Below, piece by piece: positions 39,572 through 48,821 of a stretch of 64,000 bases of DNA. Position 1 is the first letter of the stretch; the number at the start of each line of letters is the position of its first letter. Source of the DNA: Rhodospirillaceae bacterium (GTDB lineage: Bacteria > Pseudomonadota > Alphaproteobacteria > Rhodospirillales > JABHCV01); NCBI GenBank assembly GCA_014382375.1, contig JACNJU010000062.1, positions 32,836 through 96,835 on the forward strand, written 5' to 3'. The position numbers and the translations under genes are program-made. The notes under the pieces were generated by a model that saw only the letters and a list, made by a program, of their open reading frames with translations, did not search any database and was not told the DNA's origin.

Positions 39572-40973
39572 AATAATGATCGTAGATGATGAAGCGGACA
39601 TTCGGGAATTGACGGCTGGCATCCTGGAAGACGAAGGCTATCAGACCCGAAAAGCCGCCAGCAGTGATGAAGCACTTAACGCCATAGCCAGCCGAAGGCC
39701 AAGCCTGATTCTTCTCGATATCTGGCTGCAGGGCAGCACCCTCGATGGCATTGAAATACTTTCCACTATCCAATCAGAATACCCGGGCTTGCCGGTGGTT
39801 ATGATGAGTGGCCACGGCAATATCGAAACGGCAGTAACCGCGATCAATCTGGGTGCTTATGATTTTATCGAAAAGCCGTTTAATTCTGACAGACTTCTAT
39901 TGATTACGGCACGCGCCCTTGAGGCCTCGCGTCTGCGCCGGGAAAATGAAGAATTACGACTAAGGGCAGGTACCGAAAATGAGCTGATTGGCAAATCCAC
40001 CGCCATTAATCAGGTCCGTCAGGCCCTCGACAGGGTTGCCCCGGCCAATTCAAGAGTCCTGATATCGGGACCGGCCGGCTCGGGCAAAGAGGTCGCCGCC
40101 CGCTTGCTGCACAAAATGTCCGGTCGGGCGGGTGGCCCTTTTGTGGTGCTCAATTGCGCCTCCATGGCCCCCGAAAAAGTTGAAATGGAATTGTTTGGAC
40201 TAGAAGCCACTGATGGCGATACGACCGCTCGCAAAATTGGTACGTTCGAAGCCGCTCATAACGGAACCTTGCTGCTTGATGAAGTCGGCGATATGCCCCT
40301 TGAAACGCAAGGAAAAATCGTCCGCGTCCTGCAGGAGCAAATTTTTGAACGAATCGGCGGCACGACAAAGGTTGAGGTCGATGTCCGCGTCGTTGCCTCA
40401 ACAAGCAGGGACCTGAGTGAGGAAATGGCCAGCGGAAACTTCCGTGAGGATTTGTTTTACAGGTTGAGCGTCGTGCCCATTGAGTTGCCGCCCCTGACCG
40501 CGCGCATTGATGATATCGCCCTCCTGGCCGAACACTTTATCACCCGCGCGGCAGGAAGTTCTGGACGCTCGCCCAGAAAGCTGGCACTGGATGCCATCGC
40601 TGCCTTGCAGTCCTATTCGTGGCCCGGCAATGTCAGGGAACTTAAGAACATTATCGAAAGACTTCTCATCATGGCCCCTGAAAATGAAGAAGACGCCATG
40701 GGAATGGATATTCTTCCACCAGAGATTAGTGGCAAGAATTCTGAAATAACCAATGAAACAGTGGATAGTATCAATGGAATCATGGGCTTGCCATTGCGTA
40801 AAGCGCGTGAGGCTTTCGAAAGAGAGTATCTGAATTCACAAGTCAGCCGTTTTGGTGGCAATATTTCACGGACGGCTTCATTTGTTGGAATGGAGCGTTC
40901 GGCCTTGCACCGAAAATTAAAATCACTAGGTATTGATACCGCTGGCAGAACCGGTCAGGCTTCTGATGGATAA
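39561..40973 (+). CDS. ntrX: Response regulator NtrX, lacking the sigma-54 GAFTGA loop
   Basis: 470-residue NtrC-family regulator with receiver Asp53 (ILLDIWLQG), an AAA+ domain with Walker A GPAGSGKEVAARLLH and Walker B LLLDEVGDMP, and a Fis-type C-terminus (GMERSALHRKLKSLGI). Where NtrC has GAFTGA, this protein reads LFGLEATDGDTTARK (residues 211-225), so it should not open sigma-54 promoters. NtrX proteins of alphaproteobacteria are known for this loss. It probably acts as a DNA-binding repressor or sigma-70 regulator. Confidence 0.94.
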   Translation: MSLEIMIVDDEADIRELTAGILEDEGYQTRKAASSDEALNAIASRRPSLILLDIWLQGSTLDGIEILSTIQSEYPGLPVVMMSGHGNIETAVTAINLGAYDFIEKPFNSDRLLLITARALEASRLRRENEELRLRAGTENELIGKSTAINQVRQALDRVAPANSRVLISGPAGSGKEVAARLLHKMSGRAGGPFVVLNCASMAPEKVEMELFGLEATDGDTTARKIGTFEAAHNGTLLLDEVGDMPLETQGKIVRVLQEQIFERIGGTTKVEVDVRVVASTSRDLSEEMASGNFREDLFYRLSVVPIELPPLTARIDDIALLAEHFITRAAGSSGRSPRKLALDAIAALQSYSWPGNVRELKNIIERLLIMAPENEEDAMGMDILPPEISGKNSEITNETVDSINGIMGLPLRKAREAFEREYLNSQVSRFGGNISRTASFVGMERSALHRKLKSLGIDTAGRTGQASDG

Positions 40974-40994
40974 CCGGGAAGGGGATCTTATTAG

Positions 40995-42371
40995 ATGAAA
41001 ATCATAGTTTGCGGCGCGGGCCAGGTTGGCTCCAGTATCGCTCGCCAGTTGTCGATGGAAAATAACGATGTCACTATCGTTGATCAGTCCTCCAAACTGA
41101 TATCGCAAATTACCGATACCCTTGATGTACAGGGTGTTGTCGGACATGCCTCGCGCCCGGATATTCTTGAAAGTGCCGGTGCGGAAGATGCTGATATGAT
41201 CATCGCCGTCACCTATGCCGATGAAGTCAATATGGTCGCTTGTCAGGTCGCCCATTCCCTGTTTGATGTACCAACCAAAATTGCCCGGGTTCGCCATCAA
41301 AGTTACCTGATGCCGATTTGGGCCAATCTGTTTTCCCGCGATCATATGCCCATAGACGTCATCATTTCCCCGGAAATAGAAGTCGCTCACGCTGTCACAC
41401 GTCGTTTGCAGGTGCCCGGCGCTTTCGAAATGATTCCCATGTGTGACGACAAAGTGCGCTTGCTCGGGGTGCGTTGCGGCGATGATTGCCCGCTAGTTCA
41501 TACACCGCTTCGTCAATTGACCCAGCTTTTTCCTGACCTGAATATTGTCATTGTCGGACTGATGCGTGAAAACGTGCCGATCGTACCAACCGGTGATGAT
41601 CAGATGTTGCCCGGTGACGAGGTCTATTTCGTCGTCGACACGGAACATTTACCGCGTGCCATGGCTGCCTTTGGCCATGAAGAATCAGAAGCCCGCCGTT
41701 TGCTGATTTTCGGAGCCGGAAACATTGGTCTGTTCCTTGCCCAGCAACTGGAAAAAGAATTTCCATGGGTCAGGGCAAAACTGATTGAGATCGATTTAAA
41801 AAGGGCAGAAGCGGTAGCCGGGCAATTGGAAAATACTGTCGTTTTACACGGTGATGTATTGGATTCGGAAATCCTGGAAGAAGCCAATGCCGGGGCTGCC
41901 GAAACGATTGTTTCGGTTACCAACGACGATGAAACCAATATCCTGGCCTCTCTGCTGGCCAAGCGTCACGGCGCCAAACGCGCCATCACCCTGATCAACA
42001 AATCTTCCTATGAGCCACTGGTAGCCCCGCTGGGCATTGATGTGGTCGTCAGCCCGCGCAACATTACCGTCTCGACGATCTTGCAGCAGGTCAGGCGTGG
42101 TCGCATTCATTCCGTTCACACCCTGCGCGAGGGTTTCGGTGAATTGATTGAAGCCGAAGCACTGGAAACTTCGCCCCTGGTCAATATTCCCCTGAAGGAT
42201 GTCAATCTTCCTGCCGGGGTTCTGCTCGGTGCTATTGTTCGCGACACTGAAATTATTACGCCGCGCGGAAATACGGTTGTTCAGGTCGGTGACCGTGTCG
42301 TCTTGTTCGCCGCAGCTGATCAGGTTCGAAATGTTGAAAAAATGTTCTCTGTCCAACTCGAGTTTTTCTAG
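40995..42371 (+). CDS. trkA: Trk potassium transport system NAD-binding protein TrkA
   Basis: 458-residue cytoplasmic subunit with two tandem RCK modules. Each has a Rossmann glycine motif (VCGAGQVGSSIARQL at residue 4 and IFGAGNIGLFLAQQL near 238) and a TrkA-C domain. It gates the TrkH/TrkG potassium channel with NAD(H) and nucleotides. The ntrX-trkA neighbourhood is conserved in alphaproteobacteria. It lies 21 bp after ntrX. Confidence 0.95.
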   Translation: MKIIVCGAGQVGSSIARQLSMENNDVTIVDQSSKLISQITDTLDVQGVVGHASRPDILESAGAEDADMIIAVTYADEVNMVACQVAHSLFDVPTKIARVRHQSYLMPIWANLFSRDHMPIDVIISPEIEVAHAVTRRLQVPGAFEMIPMCDDKVRLLGVRCGDDCPLVHTPLRQLTQLFPDLNIVIVGLMRENVPIVPTGDDQMLPGDEVYFVVDTEHLPRAMAAFGHEESEARRLLIFGAGNIGLFLAQQLEKEFPWVRAKLIEIDLKRAEAVAGQLENTVVLHGDVLDSEILEEANAGAAETIVSVTNDDETNILASLLAKRHGAKRAITLINKSSYEPLVAPLGIDVVVSPRNITVSTILQQVRRGRIHSVHTLREGFGELIEAEALETSPLVNIPLKDVNLPAGVLLGAIVRDTEIITPRGNTVVQVGDRVVLFAAADQVRNVEKMFSVQLEFF

Positions 42372-42384
42372 AGGTTATCAATCC

Positions 42385-43242
42385 ATGTCACGCATCGCTT
42401 ATGTAAATGGACAATATGTCCCTCATCTTTCTGCCGCTGTTCATATCGAGGATCGTGGCTATCAATTTTCCGACGGTGTTTACGAAGTCATCGCCATTCA
42501 TAAAGGCAAACTGATTGATATGGACGGCCATATGGTACGGCTGAGCAGGTCTTTAAGCGAACTGGAAATCGCCTGGCCGGTCGGTCCGCGCTCCCTTGAT
42601 ATGATTATCCGGCAGGTCATCAGGCGTAACCGTATTCGTGACGGAATTGTCTACATGCAAATTACCCGTGGCGTTGCCCCACGCAATCACGCCTTCCCGG
42701 CCCACCACGACAGCGCCCTTGTGGTTACGGCAAAACGCTTCCCGCCATTTGATTTTGACGCCGCCAATAAAGGCGTCGATGTCATAACGACACCTGAAAT
42801 TCGCTGGCAACGCCGCGATATCAAAACAGTATCACTGCTTGGTAATTGCCTGGCCAAGGAGGAGGCCGCCCGCGCCGGTGCCTATGAGGCCTGGTTCGTC
42901 GAAGGTGACGGCATGATCACCGAAGGCACGTCATCCAATGCCTGGATCATCACGACGGACGGGCAATTGATTACCCGCAACACAAGCAACTCCATCCTCA
43001 ACGGCATCACCCGGTTGTCTATCCTGAAAATTGCCAAGGAACAGGGCGTTAAATTTGTTGAACGCGCATTCTCGCTCGAGGAAGCGAAATCAGCGAAAGA
43101 GGCTTTCACAAGTTCGACAACATCCTTCGTCAAGCCTGTCATTCGTATCGATGGCGACCCGGTGGGTGATGGTAAGGTTGGCCCGCTTTCAACAAAACTG
43201 CTGGCCTATTATGGCGTTCACATGAAGGCGCAAGCGGCGTGA
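42385..43242 (+). CDS. D-amino-acid aminotransferase (class IV PLP)
   Basis: 285-residue fold-type IV transaminase of the D-alanine aminotransferase type. The N-terminal YVNGQYVPHLSAAVHIEDRG, the PLP lysine in RRDIKTVSLLGNCLAKEEA and TEGTSSNAW are family marks. It should interconvert D-alanine and D-glutamate and so feed peptidoglycan precursors. The start at 42385 (GAGG upstream) is well supported; longer in-frame starts lie inside trkA. The stop overlaps the next gene's GTG. Confidence 0.92.
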   Translation: MSRIAYVNGQYVPHLSAAVHIEDRGYQFSDGVYEVIAIHKGKLIDMDGHMVRLSRSLSELEIAWPVGPRSLDMIIRQVIRRNRIRDGIVYMQITRGVAPRNHAFPAHHDSALVVTAKRFPPFDFDAANKGVDVITTPEIRWQRRDIKTVSLLGNCLAKEEAARAGAYEAWFVEGDGMITEGTSSNAWIITTDGQLITRNTSNSILNGITRLSILKIAKEQGVKFVERAFSLEEAKSAKEAFTSSTTSFVKPVIRIDGDPVGDGKVGPLSTKLLAYYGVHMKAQAA

Positions 43243-43910
43243 GCCCGGTCGTCGTAAAAACCTTACAGAAGCCCGAGGCGATCCTTTTTGACTGGGACAA
43301 TACCCTGATCGATAGTTGGGCGATTATTTTCGACGCCCTGAATTTCACTTTGAAAACTTTCGACAAAGATCCGTGGACGATGTATCAGGTCCGCGAAAGG
43401 GTGCGTAAATCCTTGCGTGACAGCTTCCCAGGCTTGTTCGGCGATGATTGGCAAAAAGCAGCAGACGTCTTCTACGCCCGTTTTGAGGATATTCATATTT
43501 CCATGATCTGCCCCTTTGAAGGGGCTGAAGAGATGTTGTCAGAGCTGTCGGGCCGTGGCATTTACCTGGGCGTCGTCAGCAACAAGCGTGGGCAATACCT
43601 GCGCAAGGAAGCCAGTCATTTAGGCTGGGACAGGCATTTTGCCAAGTTGGTCGGGGCAACAGACGTCAGCAATGACAAACCGGCAACGGACCCAGTCGAG
43701 CTGGCTTTATCGGGAACACCCCACAAACGCGGTGACCAGGTATGGTTTGTCGGCGATGCTGATATTGACATGGAATGCGCCTTCAACGCAGAACTGGCAC
43801 CGGTTTTATTACGCCCGGAAGCCCCGGAGCCTAAGGAATTCAACGAATTCAAACCGCTTTGCCACCTTGAGAACTGTCAGGCACTTTCCAAATTGGTCGG
43901 AAATATGTAG
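43239..43910 (+). CDS. HAD-superfamily hydrolase (phosphoglycolate-phosphatase-like)
   Basis: 223-residue HAD phosphatase. Motif I is LFDWDNTLIDSW near residue 15, with the two catalytic Asp; motif II is GVVSNKRG near 107; motif IV is WFVGDADIDMECA near 168. A small helical cap lies between motifs I and II. Substrate unknown. GTG start overlaps the aminotransferase stop (GTGA). It often lies just before hfq in Rhodospirillales, as here. Confidence 0.9.
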   Translation: MSPVVVKTLQKPEAILFDWDNTLIDSWAIIFDALNFTLKTFDKDPWTMYQVRERVRKSLRDSFPGLFGDDWQKAADVFYARFEDIHISMICPFEGAEEMLSELSGRGIYLGVVSNKRGQYLRKEASHLGWDRHFAKLVGATDVSNDKPATDPVELALSGTPHKRGDQVWFVGDADIDMECAFNAELAPVLLRPEAPEPKEFNEFKPLCHLENCQALSKLVGNM

Positions 43911-44024
43911 TATATAAATATGCCTCCGGGGTCTGTAAGTACTGGACGCAATGACAAGCAGGGAATACAAAACATTCCGCCCAAGCTAAGGCAGATAAAA
44001 TAATAAGAAAAAGGGGTTGCGATC

Positions 44025-44270
44025 ATGTCACCCGATAAGACCCAAAACGTCCAAGACGTTTTTCTGAACCACATCAGAAAAAACAAAACGCCCGTCACAG
44101 TCTTTCTTGTTAATGGCGTGAAACTGCAGGGCATTGTCACCTGGTTTGATAATTTCTCGGTACTTTTACGCCGTGATGGGCATACGCAACTTGTCTATAA
44201 GCATGCCATTTCAACGGTCATGCCTTCCGAGCCCGTACAGTTGTTCGAGCCGGAAAAAGACGACGACTAA
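44025..44270 (+). CDS. hfq: RNA chaperone Hfq
   Basis: 81-residue Sm-like protein that forms a hexamer and pairs small RNAs with mRNAs. The Sm1 motif [20 protein letters not shown] and the Sm2 motif [10 protein letters not shown] are exact for the family, followed by a short acidic tail. AAGGGG precedes the ATG. The 114-bp gap upstream probably carries its promoter. Confidence 0.98.
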   Translation: MSPDKTQNVQDVFLNHIRKNKTPVTVFLVNGVKLQGIVTWFDNFSVLLRRDGHTQLVYKHAISTVMPSEPVQLFEPEKDDD

Positions 44271-44283
44271 GTAAAAAACGCAC

Positions 44284-45639
44284 TTGACCAATACGACAGA
44301 GGATCCGACGACCATACGGGGCACTGATAAAGTCAGGGCAGAGCGTTGTCTTGTCATCCATCCCCATATTAAGGGCCCTGGAACAAATGCTCGCGACCCG
44401 GCCGCACGGCTGGAGGAAATCGTCGGCCTGGCGTTGGCCATTGGCGTCAACGTTGTTCACGCCGATATCGTCACCCTTAACCGCATTAAACCCTCAACAC
44501 TGATGGGAAAGGGAACACTCGCCAGTATCGAGGCCGTCATATCGGGACACGTACCGGGTAACCGCGATCCAAATACACATGGTATTGATATTGCCGTTTT
44601 TGATATCGCCTTAAGCCCGATCCAGCAACGCAATCTTGAGCGCCAGCTTAACTGCAAGGTTATTGATCGAACCGGTCTAATTTTGGAAATTTTTGGTGAC
44701 CGGGCCCGCACCCGTGAAGGCCGCCTGCAAGTTGATCTTGCCGCCCTGACCTATCAACGCTCGCGCCTTGTCAGAAGCTGGACCCACCTTGAAAGGCAAC
44801 GCGGCGGCGCCGGTTTTATGGGCGGGCCGGGTGAAACCCAGATCGAAACGGATCGCCGACAAATCGACAAGCGCCTGACCCGTTTGCGTCGCGATCTTAA
44901 GGATGTCAAGCGAACTCGTGACTTGCACCGCAAGGCCCGGCGGCGAACGCCTTATCCCATCGTCGCCCTGGTCGGCTACACCAACGCCGGAAAATCAACC
45001 CTTTTCAACCGCCTGACAAATGCCAAAGTCGATGCTCAGGACCAGTTATTCGCGACCCTCGACCCGACCATGCGCGGTATCGATCTGAAGTCGGGGCGAT
45101 CACTTATTCTGTCTGATACGGTTGGTTTTATTTCCGACCTGCCCCACGAACTGGTCACCGCCTTCCACGCGACCCTTGAAGAGGTGACCGAAGCAGACAT
45201 CGTCATCCATGTCCGTGATGCCGCCCACCCGGACACAGAAGCACAAAAAAAAGACGTCCTGAAAGTCCTGGCAACACTTGGTTTAAATGATAACGGGGAT
45301 AAAAAGGGCAAGAAGTTTATCGAAGTTCTCAACAAGATTGACGCTGTCCAACATGATGATCTGGATGTTCTTAAAAACAAGGCGGAGCGGGCAGGCACCC
45401 CGGTTGTTATGGTATCGGCGTTAACTGGTGAAGGGTGTCCGGTTTTGCTTAACACCATCGATGAATTGCTGGCGCTTTCCACATCGGCCCATACCATTGA
45501 TGTCCAATCCACTGATGGCGCAACCCTTTCCTGGCTCTATGATCATGGCGAGGTCATCGAACGCAGGGATGATGATCAGGGCATCCATGTTAAAGTCAGG
45601 CTCGATGAGGCTAACTGGGCTCGCTTCGAGCGCAGATAA
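44284..45639 (+). CDS. hflX: GTPase HflX
   Basis: 451-residue ribosome-associated GTPase. The HflX N-terminal domain includes KPSTLMGKGTLASIEAV and RLQVDLAALTYQRSRLVRSW. The glycine-rich linker GGAGFMGGPGETQIETDRR leads to the G domain with P-loop GYTNAGKSTLFNRLT, SDTVGFISDLP and NKID. The start is most likely TTG at 44284, because a stop lies four codons upstream in frame and the family N-terminus follows at once. It lies 13 bp after hfq, the widespread hfq-hflX pair. Confidence 0.94.
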   Translation: MTNTTEDPTTIRGTDKVRAERCLVIHPHIKGPGTNARDPAARLEEIVGLALAIGVNVVHADIVTLNRIKPSTLMGKGTLASIEAVISGHVPGNRDPNTHGIDIAVFDIALSPIQQRNLERQLNCKVIDRTGLILEIFGDRARTREGRLQVDLAALTYQRSRLVRSWTHLERQRGGAGFMGGPGETQIETDRRQIDKRLTRLRRDLKDVKRTRDLHRKARRRTPYPIVALVGYTNAGKSTLFNRLTNAKVDAQDQLFATLDPTMRGIDLKSGRSLILSDTVGFISDLPHELVTAFHATLEEVTEADIVIHVRDAAHPDTEAQKKDVLKVLATLGLNDNGDKKGKKFIEVLNKIDAVQHDDLDVLKNKAERAGTPVVMVSALTGEGCPVLLNTIDELLALSTSAHTIDVQSTDGATLSWLYDHGEVIERRDDDQGIHVKVRLDEANWARFERR

Positions 45640-45656
45640 TTAGGATTTTATGGGGA

Positions 45657-46466
45657 ATGCTTCCAAATAGTGAAAAAGTGATCCGCATTATCACTGAAAC
45701 AGCAAAAGCCCTGATTACACCACGCTTTCAGCAGTTAAACGAAGCTGACATACGGGAAAAGTCACCCGGCGATCTGGTCACCATCGCCGATGTGGAGGCC
45801 GAAAAACGCCTCGAAGCCGAATTAACGGCGCTTGTTCCGGATTCCCTTGTCGTTGGCGAGGAAGAGGCCGAAGATTTCCCCAGTGTCCTTGATCGCATAA
45901 ATGCCGATGCACCGGTGTGGGTGCTCGACCCGCTGGATGGCACCCGCAATTTCGCCCACGGACGCGAACCCTTCGCCGTTATCGTTGCCTACTGCCTGGA
46001 CGGCGAGACCCTGATGGGCTGGATACACGATCCCATATCAGATGAAACAGTGTGGGCGGCAAAGGGGCAGGGGTGCTGGAGTGGAAGCAACCGTTTGACC
46101 ATACCGGATGCGGGGCCGCTTGAGGAGATGAAGGGTTCTTTAAGTTCCAATGTCGGCAAGCGCCTGAAAGCCGTTCCCGGTGTACCAACCAAGATTAGCC
46201 GGGTAGGATGCGTTGGCCGCGATTACATGAATCTGGCGCTGGGACGATTGGACTTCGCACGATATGCCTTTCGCCTGAAACCATGGGATCATGCCGCTGG
46301 AGCGTTGATCCACGCGGAAGCCGGAGGCAAAAACTGGTTGCTCAAGGCTGCAAGGGATTATCACCCGGACCTGAACCCAAAAGATGCCCAAAGCACGGGT
46401 GAAATCATGTTGTTGGCTCCAGATCAGGCGATTCTGGAAAATTTACGAAGGTTGCTGGGTGAGTAG
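45657..46466 (+). CDS. Inositol-monophosphatase-family phosphatase
   Basis: 269-residue lithium-sensitive-type phosphatase fold. The metal-binding motifs are VVGEEEAEDF near residue 64, LDPLDGTRNFAHG near 88 and KPWDHAAGALIHAEAGG near 206, so all catalytic acids are present. Possible substrates are inositol phosphates, fructose bisphosphate, histidinol phosphate or PAP; motifs alone do not decide. ATG at 45657 is used. It lies 17 bp after hflX. Confidence 0.9.
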   Translation: MLPNSEKVIRIITETAKALITPRFQQLNEADIREKSPGDLVTIADVEAEKRLEAELTALVPDSLVVGEEEAEDFPSVLDRINADAPVWVLDPLDGTRNFAHGREPFAVIVAYCLDGETLMGWIHDPISDETVWAAKGQGCWSGSNRLTIPDAGPLEEMKGSLSSNVGKRLKAVPGVPTKISRVGCVGRDYMNLALGRLDFARYAFRLKPWDHAAGALIHAEAGGKNWLLKAARDYHPDLNPKDAQSTGEIMLLAPDQAILENLRRLLGE

Positions 46467-46562
46467 AAGATTTCACCATACGGAAAACAAATCCATAAAA
46501 GTTGATCAGACTCTGCCAGTGGCTTAAACAAAAGCAACTGAATTTAGTAAAGGAACAGGAAT

Positions 46563-47435
46563 ATGGCGTCGAAAAAATTAGCTTTCATCGGTCTTGGTGT
46601 CATGGGCTACCCGATGGCTGGCCATCTGGCCAAGGCCGGACACGATGTCACCGTTTACAACCGCACAGCCACCAAGGCAGAGGCCTGGAGCAAGGAATTC
46701 GGCGGTTCTTTCGCCGAAACCCCGGCCCAGGCTGCCGAAGGTTGTGAAATCGTTTTTGCCTGCGTTGGTAATGATGATGATCTGCGCAGCGTTACCTTTG
46801 GCGATGACGGTATCCTTGCCGGTATGGACGAAGGCTCTATTTTTGTCGATCACACAACGGCTTCTGCCGATGTGGCGCGGGAAGTCTACGCCGCTGCAAA
46901 AGAAATGAACAAACGCTTCCTTGATGGCCCAGTATCGGGCGGTCAGGCCGGTGCTGAAAACGGTCAACTGACGATCATGCTGGGTGGTGACGAAGACGCG
47001 TTTAACGCGACCAGCGAGATCATGGAAGCTTACGGCAAAGCAGTTACCCTGATGGGCGAAGCGGGCGCAGGCCAACTGACAAAGATGGTCAACCAGATCT
47101 GCATCGCGGGATTGGTGCAGGGACTTTCCGAAGGGCTTAACTTCGCTGACAAGGCGGGGCTTGATGTCAAACGGGTGGTCGATGTTATTTCCAAGGGCGC
47201 TGCCCAGTCATGGCAAATGGAAAACCGCGCCTACACAATGGCCGACGATGAATTCGATTTCGGCTTCGCGGTAGACTGGATGCGCAAGGATTTGGGCATC
47301 TGCATGAACGAGGCAGGTAACAACGGGGCCAAATTGCCGGTGACAAAGATCGTCGCAGGCTTTTATGACCAGATCGCCGAACGCGGCGGCAACCGTTGGG
47401 ATACCTCGAGCCTGATCCGCCTATTGAAGGATTAA
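46563..47435 (+). CDS. 3-hydroxyisobutyrate-dehydrogenase-family NAD(P)-dependent oxidoreductase
   Basis: 290-residue beta-hydroxyacid dehydrogenase. The Rossmann motif FIGLGVMGYPMAGHL is at residue 9. The substrate motif DGPVSGGQAGAENGQL is near 122 and the catalytic lysine lies in TKMVNQICIAG near 178. The family includes 3-hydroxyisobutyrate dehydrogenase, tartronate semialdehyde reductase and glyoxylate/succinic semialdehyde reductases. AAAGGAACAGG precedes the ATG. With icmF in the window, a role in valine catabolism is conceivable but not shown. Confidence 0.9.
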   Translation: MASKKLAFIGLGVMGYPMAGHLAKAGHDVTVYNRTATKAEAWSKEFGGSFAETPAQAAEGCEIVFACVGNDDDLRSVTFGDDGILAGMDEGSIFVDHTTASADVAREVYAAAKEMNKRFLDGPVSGGQAGAENGQLTIMLGGDEDAFNATSEIMEAYGKAVTLMGEAGAGQLTKMVNQICIAGLVQGLSEGLNFADKAGLDVKRVVDVISKGAAQSWQMENRAYTMADDEFDFGFAVDWMRKDLGICMNEAGNNGAKLPVTKIVAGFYDQIAERGGNRWDTSSLIRLLKD

Positions 47436-47492
47436 GCGGGACCAGCATGGATCGTGCACCTGGATTTTGTTACATTGATGGTTGGTGCACGC

Positions 47493-47840
47493 ATGGCTTC
47501 ATTTTTTAAGCTCCTTACATTGTCGTTGCTGACGGCCGTGTCGTGTTTTACTTTCACCCCGAATGCCTATTCGTTAGATATCCACGAGTTGTTTGAGACT
47601 CGCTGCGGCAACTGCCATCAGCATTCGGGTGAATTGGCGTTGAAAAAACTGGTTATTGAAAATGGCGTCTTGCGGGGGGAAAACAGCGGTAACGTTATCG
47701 ACATTTTCCTGCCTATGCACTTCGGCCATCCGAATCCGGAGGAAACCACGGCCCTTTACGATCTGTTTCTCTGGCAGGTGAGGGCGGCGGGATGTTTAAA
47801 AGCCGTTGCGCCATTTGTCATGTTAGGGCCAGGGAATTAG
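47493..47840 (+). CDS. Cytochrome-c-like protein with one CxxCH, N-terminal half of an apparently split two-haem gene
   Basis: 115 residues from the ATG at 47493 (ATG at 47478 or GTG at 47454 are possible). A signal peptide (MASFFKLLTLSLL to NAYS) is followed by FETRCGNCHQHSGELALKKL with a haem-attachment CxxCH at 47604-47618 and IFLPMHFGHPNPEE. The C-terminal residues after about LFLWQVRAAG run out of frame and look like read-through of a shifted frame. The next ORF continues the homology in another frame. Cytochrome function is inferred from CxxCH plus export. Confidence 0.6.
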   Translation: MASFFKLLTLSLLTAVSCFTFTPNAYSLDIHELFETRCGNCHQHSGELALKKLVIENGVLRGENSGNVIDIFLPMHFGHPNPEETTALYDLFLWQVRAAGCLKAVAPFVMLGPGN

Positions 47841-47998
47841 CGCGCCAGAATTTAATTCGAGACGGCGACGCAGTGCGCGGACGTTATACAGGCAACGATA
47901 TGGCCGAATTTCTCATAGACCATGGTCGCATGAACAACGACGAGGCGTATCTCTTCCTACAATTACTGTTTCGATTGGTCCCGACATTGGACCGGTAG
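47792..47998 (+). CDS. Second CxxCH module, in a different frame from the first
   Basis: 68 residues starting at ATG 47792, overlapping the previous ORF by 49 nt in another frame. FKSRCAICHVRARELARQNL closely repeats FETRCGNCHQHSGELALKKL of the first ORF, then RGRYTGND matches RGENSGNV and EFLIDH matches IFLPMH, so the two are tandem repeats. It has no signal peptide, so alone it could not receive haem in the periplasm. AGGTGAGG lies 8 nt before the ATG. Either one base is missing in this sequence, the gene is broken, or frameshifting or coupling joins the two. Confidence 0.5.
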   Translation: MFKSRCAICHVRARELARQNLIRDGDAVRGRYTGNDMAEFLIDHGRMNNDEAYLFLQLLFRLVPTLDR

Positions 47999-48200
47999 TC
48001 CAAATTCAAGATGGTTTCGTCATCACCGGTTCGACAGTCTGTGCGTCAAACCCACTGGCTATTTCACGGCTTTTCTCGCTGTTGCTGCCGGAATTCGGCG
48101 TCCCCAACCATTCAGACGGGAAGCAGGCAAAAAAGTTCCCAGGCGGCAAAAAATTTTTTTTATTTTCTTAAAAAATTAAAAGGGGAAGGGGGGCGCGCGA

Positions 48201-48821
48201 CTAACGCAAATTGAACGACAGCTTGGGCGAGGGGTCGAAGGGGCTCTTGATGACCCATATGTACGTTTTCTTTCGGCCTTCGCCGTCTTTTACCTTGTTG
48301 GCATTATGAGAGATGACCTTGGCATCGGTGGTCACTTTTAGGGAGCCCTGCAAACCAAGGCCGGAATCGACCATACGCTGGGCATTGGCCCTGGATATGG
48401 GCGTCCCTTGAATGGAGACCAAAGCCTTGCTTTTGACATAGCTGATCGACAGGAGGTTTTCGTTGCGACGCAGGAAGCTGACCATCTTTGATTTCAAAAT
48501 ATCGCCCTGTTTCTCCCATTTGATCCGGAAGTGACCCTTCTTGAAATATTCAAACAACTTGGTGGCGCTGTCTCGCATCAGGTCATTTTTCAGGCGTGCA
48601 ACCCTTTCTTCCTCCTCCTTCGGGCTGATGTTGTCCTTGACCACCTTATTGAACAGGTTTGTCTCGGCCATATAACCTTCGAAGGTGATCTTGTAAAAAC
48701 CGGTGCGACCAACCTCTATTTCGGCGTCAAAACTGGCCGGAACGTAACAACCACCTAAAGGCACGATGAAGAGGGCGGTAAAAAGTAATATGTGCAGTTT
48801 TTTCAAGAAGCCTGTCCTCAT
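48201..48821 (-). CDS. Putative lipoprotein of unknown function
   Basis: 206-residue protein with a lipoprotein signal peptide (LHILLFTALFIVPLGGC). The mature part has a beta-rich opening FDAEIEVGRTGFYKITFEGY, then a charged helical region and repeated strands ending WVIKSPFDPSPKLSFNLR. I recognise no family. The start at 48821 is chosen because it overlaps the mazG stop as ATGA, so it is translationally coupled to mazG. Envelope location is inferred from the lipobox. Confidence 0.75.
   Translation of the reverse strand: MRTGFLKKLHILLFTALFIVPLGGCYVPASFDAEIEVGRTGFYKITFEGYMAETNLFNKVVKDNISPKEEEERVARLKNDLMRDSATKLFEYFKKGHFRIKWEKQGDILKSKMVSFLRRNENLLSISYVKSKALVSIQGTPISRANAQRMVDSGLGLQGSLKVTTDAKVISHNANKVKDGEGRKKTYIWVIKSPFDPSPKLSFNLR

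Noticed and set aside
43945..43983. 12-codon ORF upstream of hfq
   Set aside because: No ribosome site and too short to judge; it lies in the probable hfq promoter or leader.
48011..48214. 67-codon ORF after the second CxxCH module
   Set aside because: Low-complexity Ser/Cys/Lys content, no ribosome site, and it runs through the A/T and G-tracts in the convergent gap.
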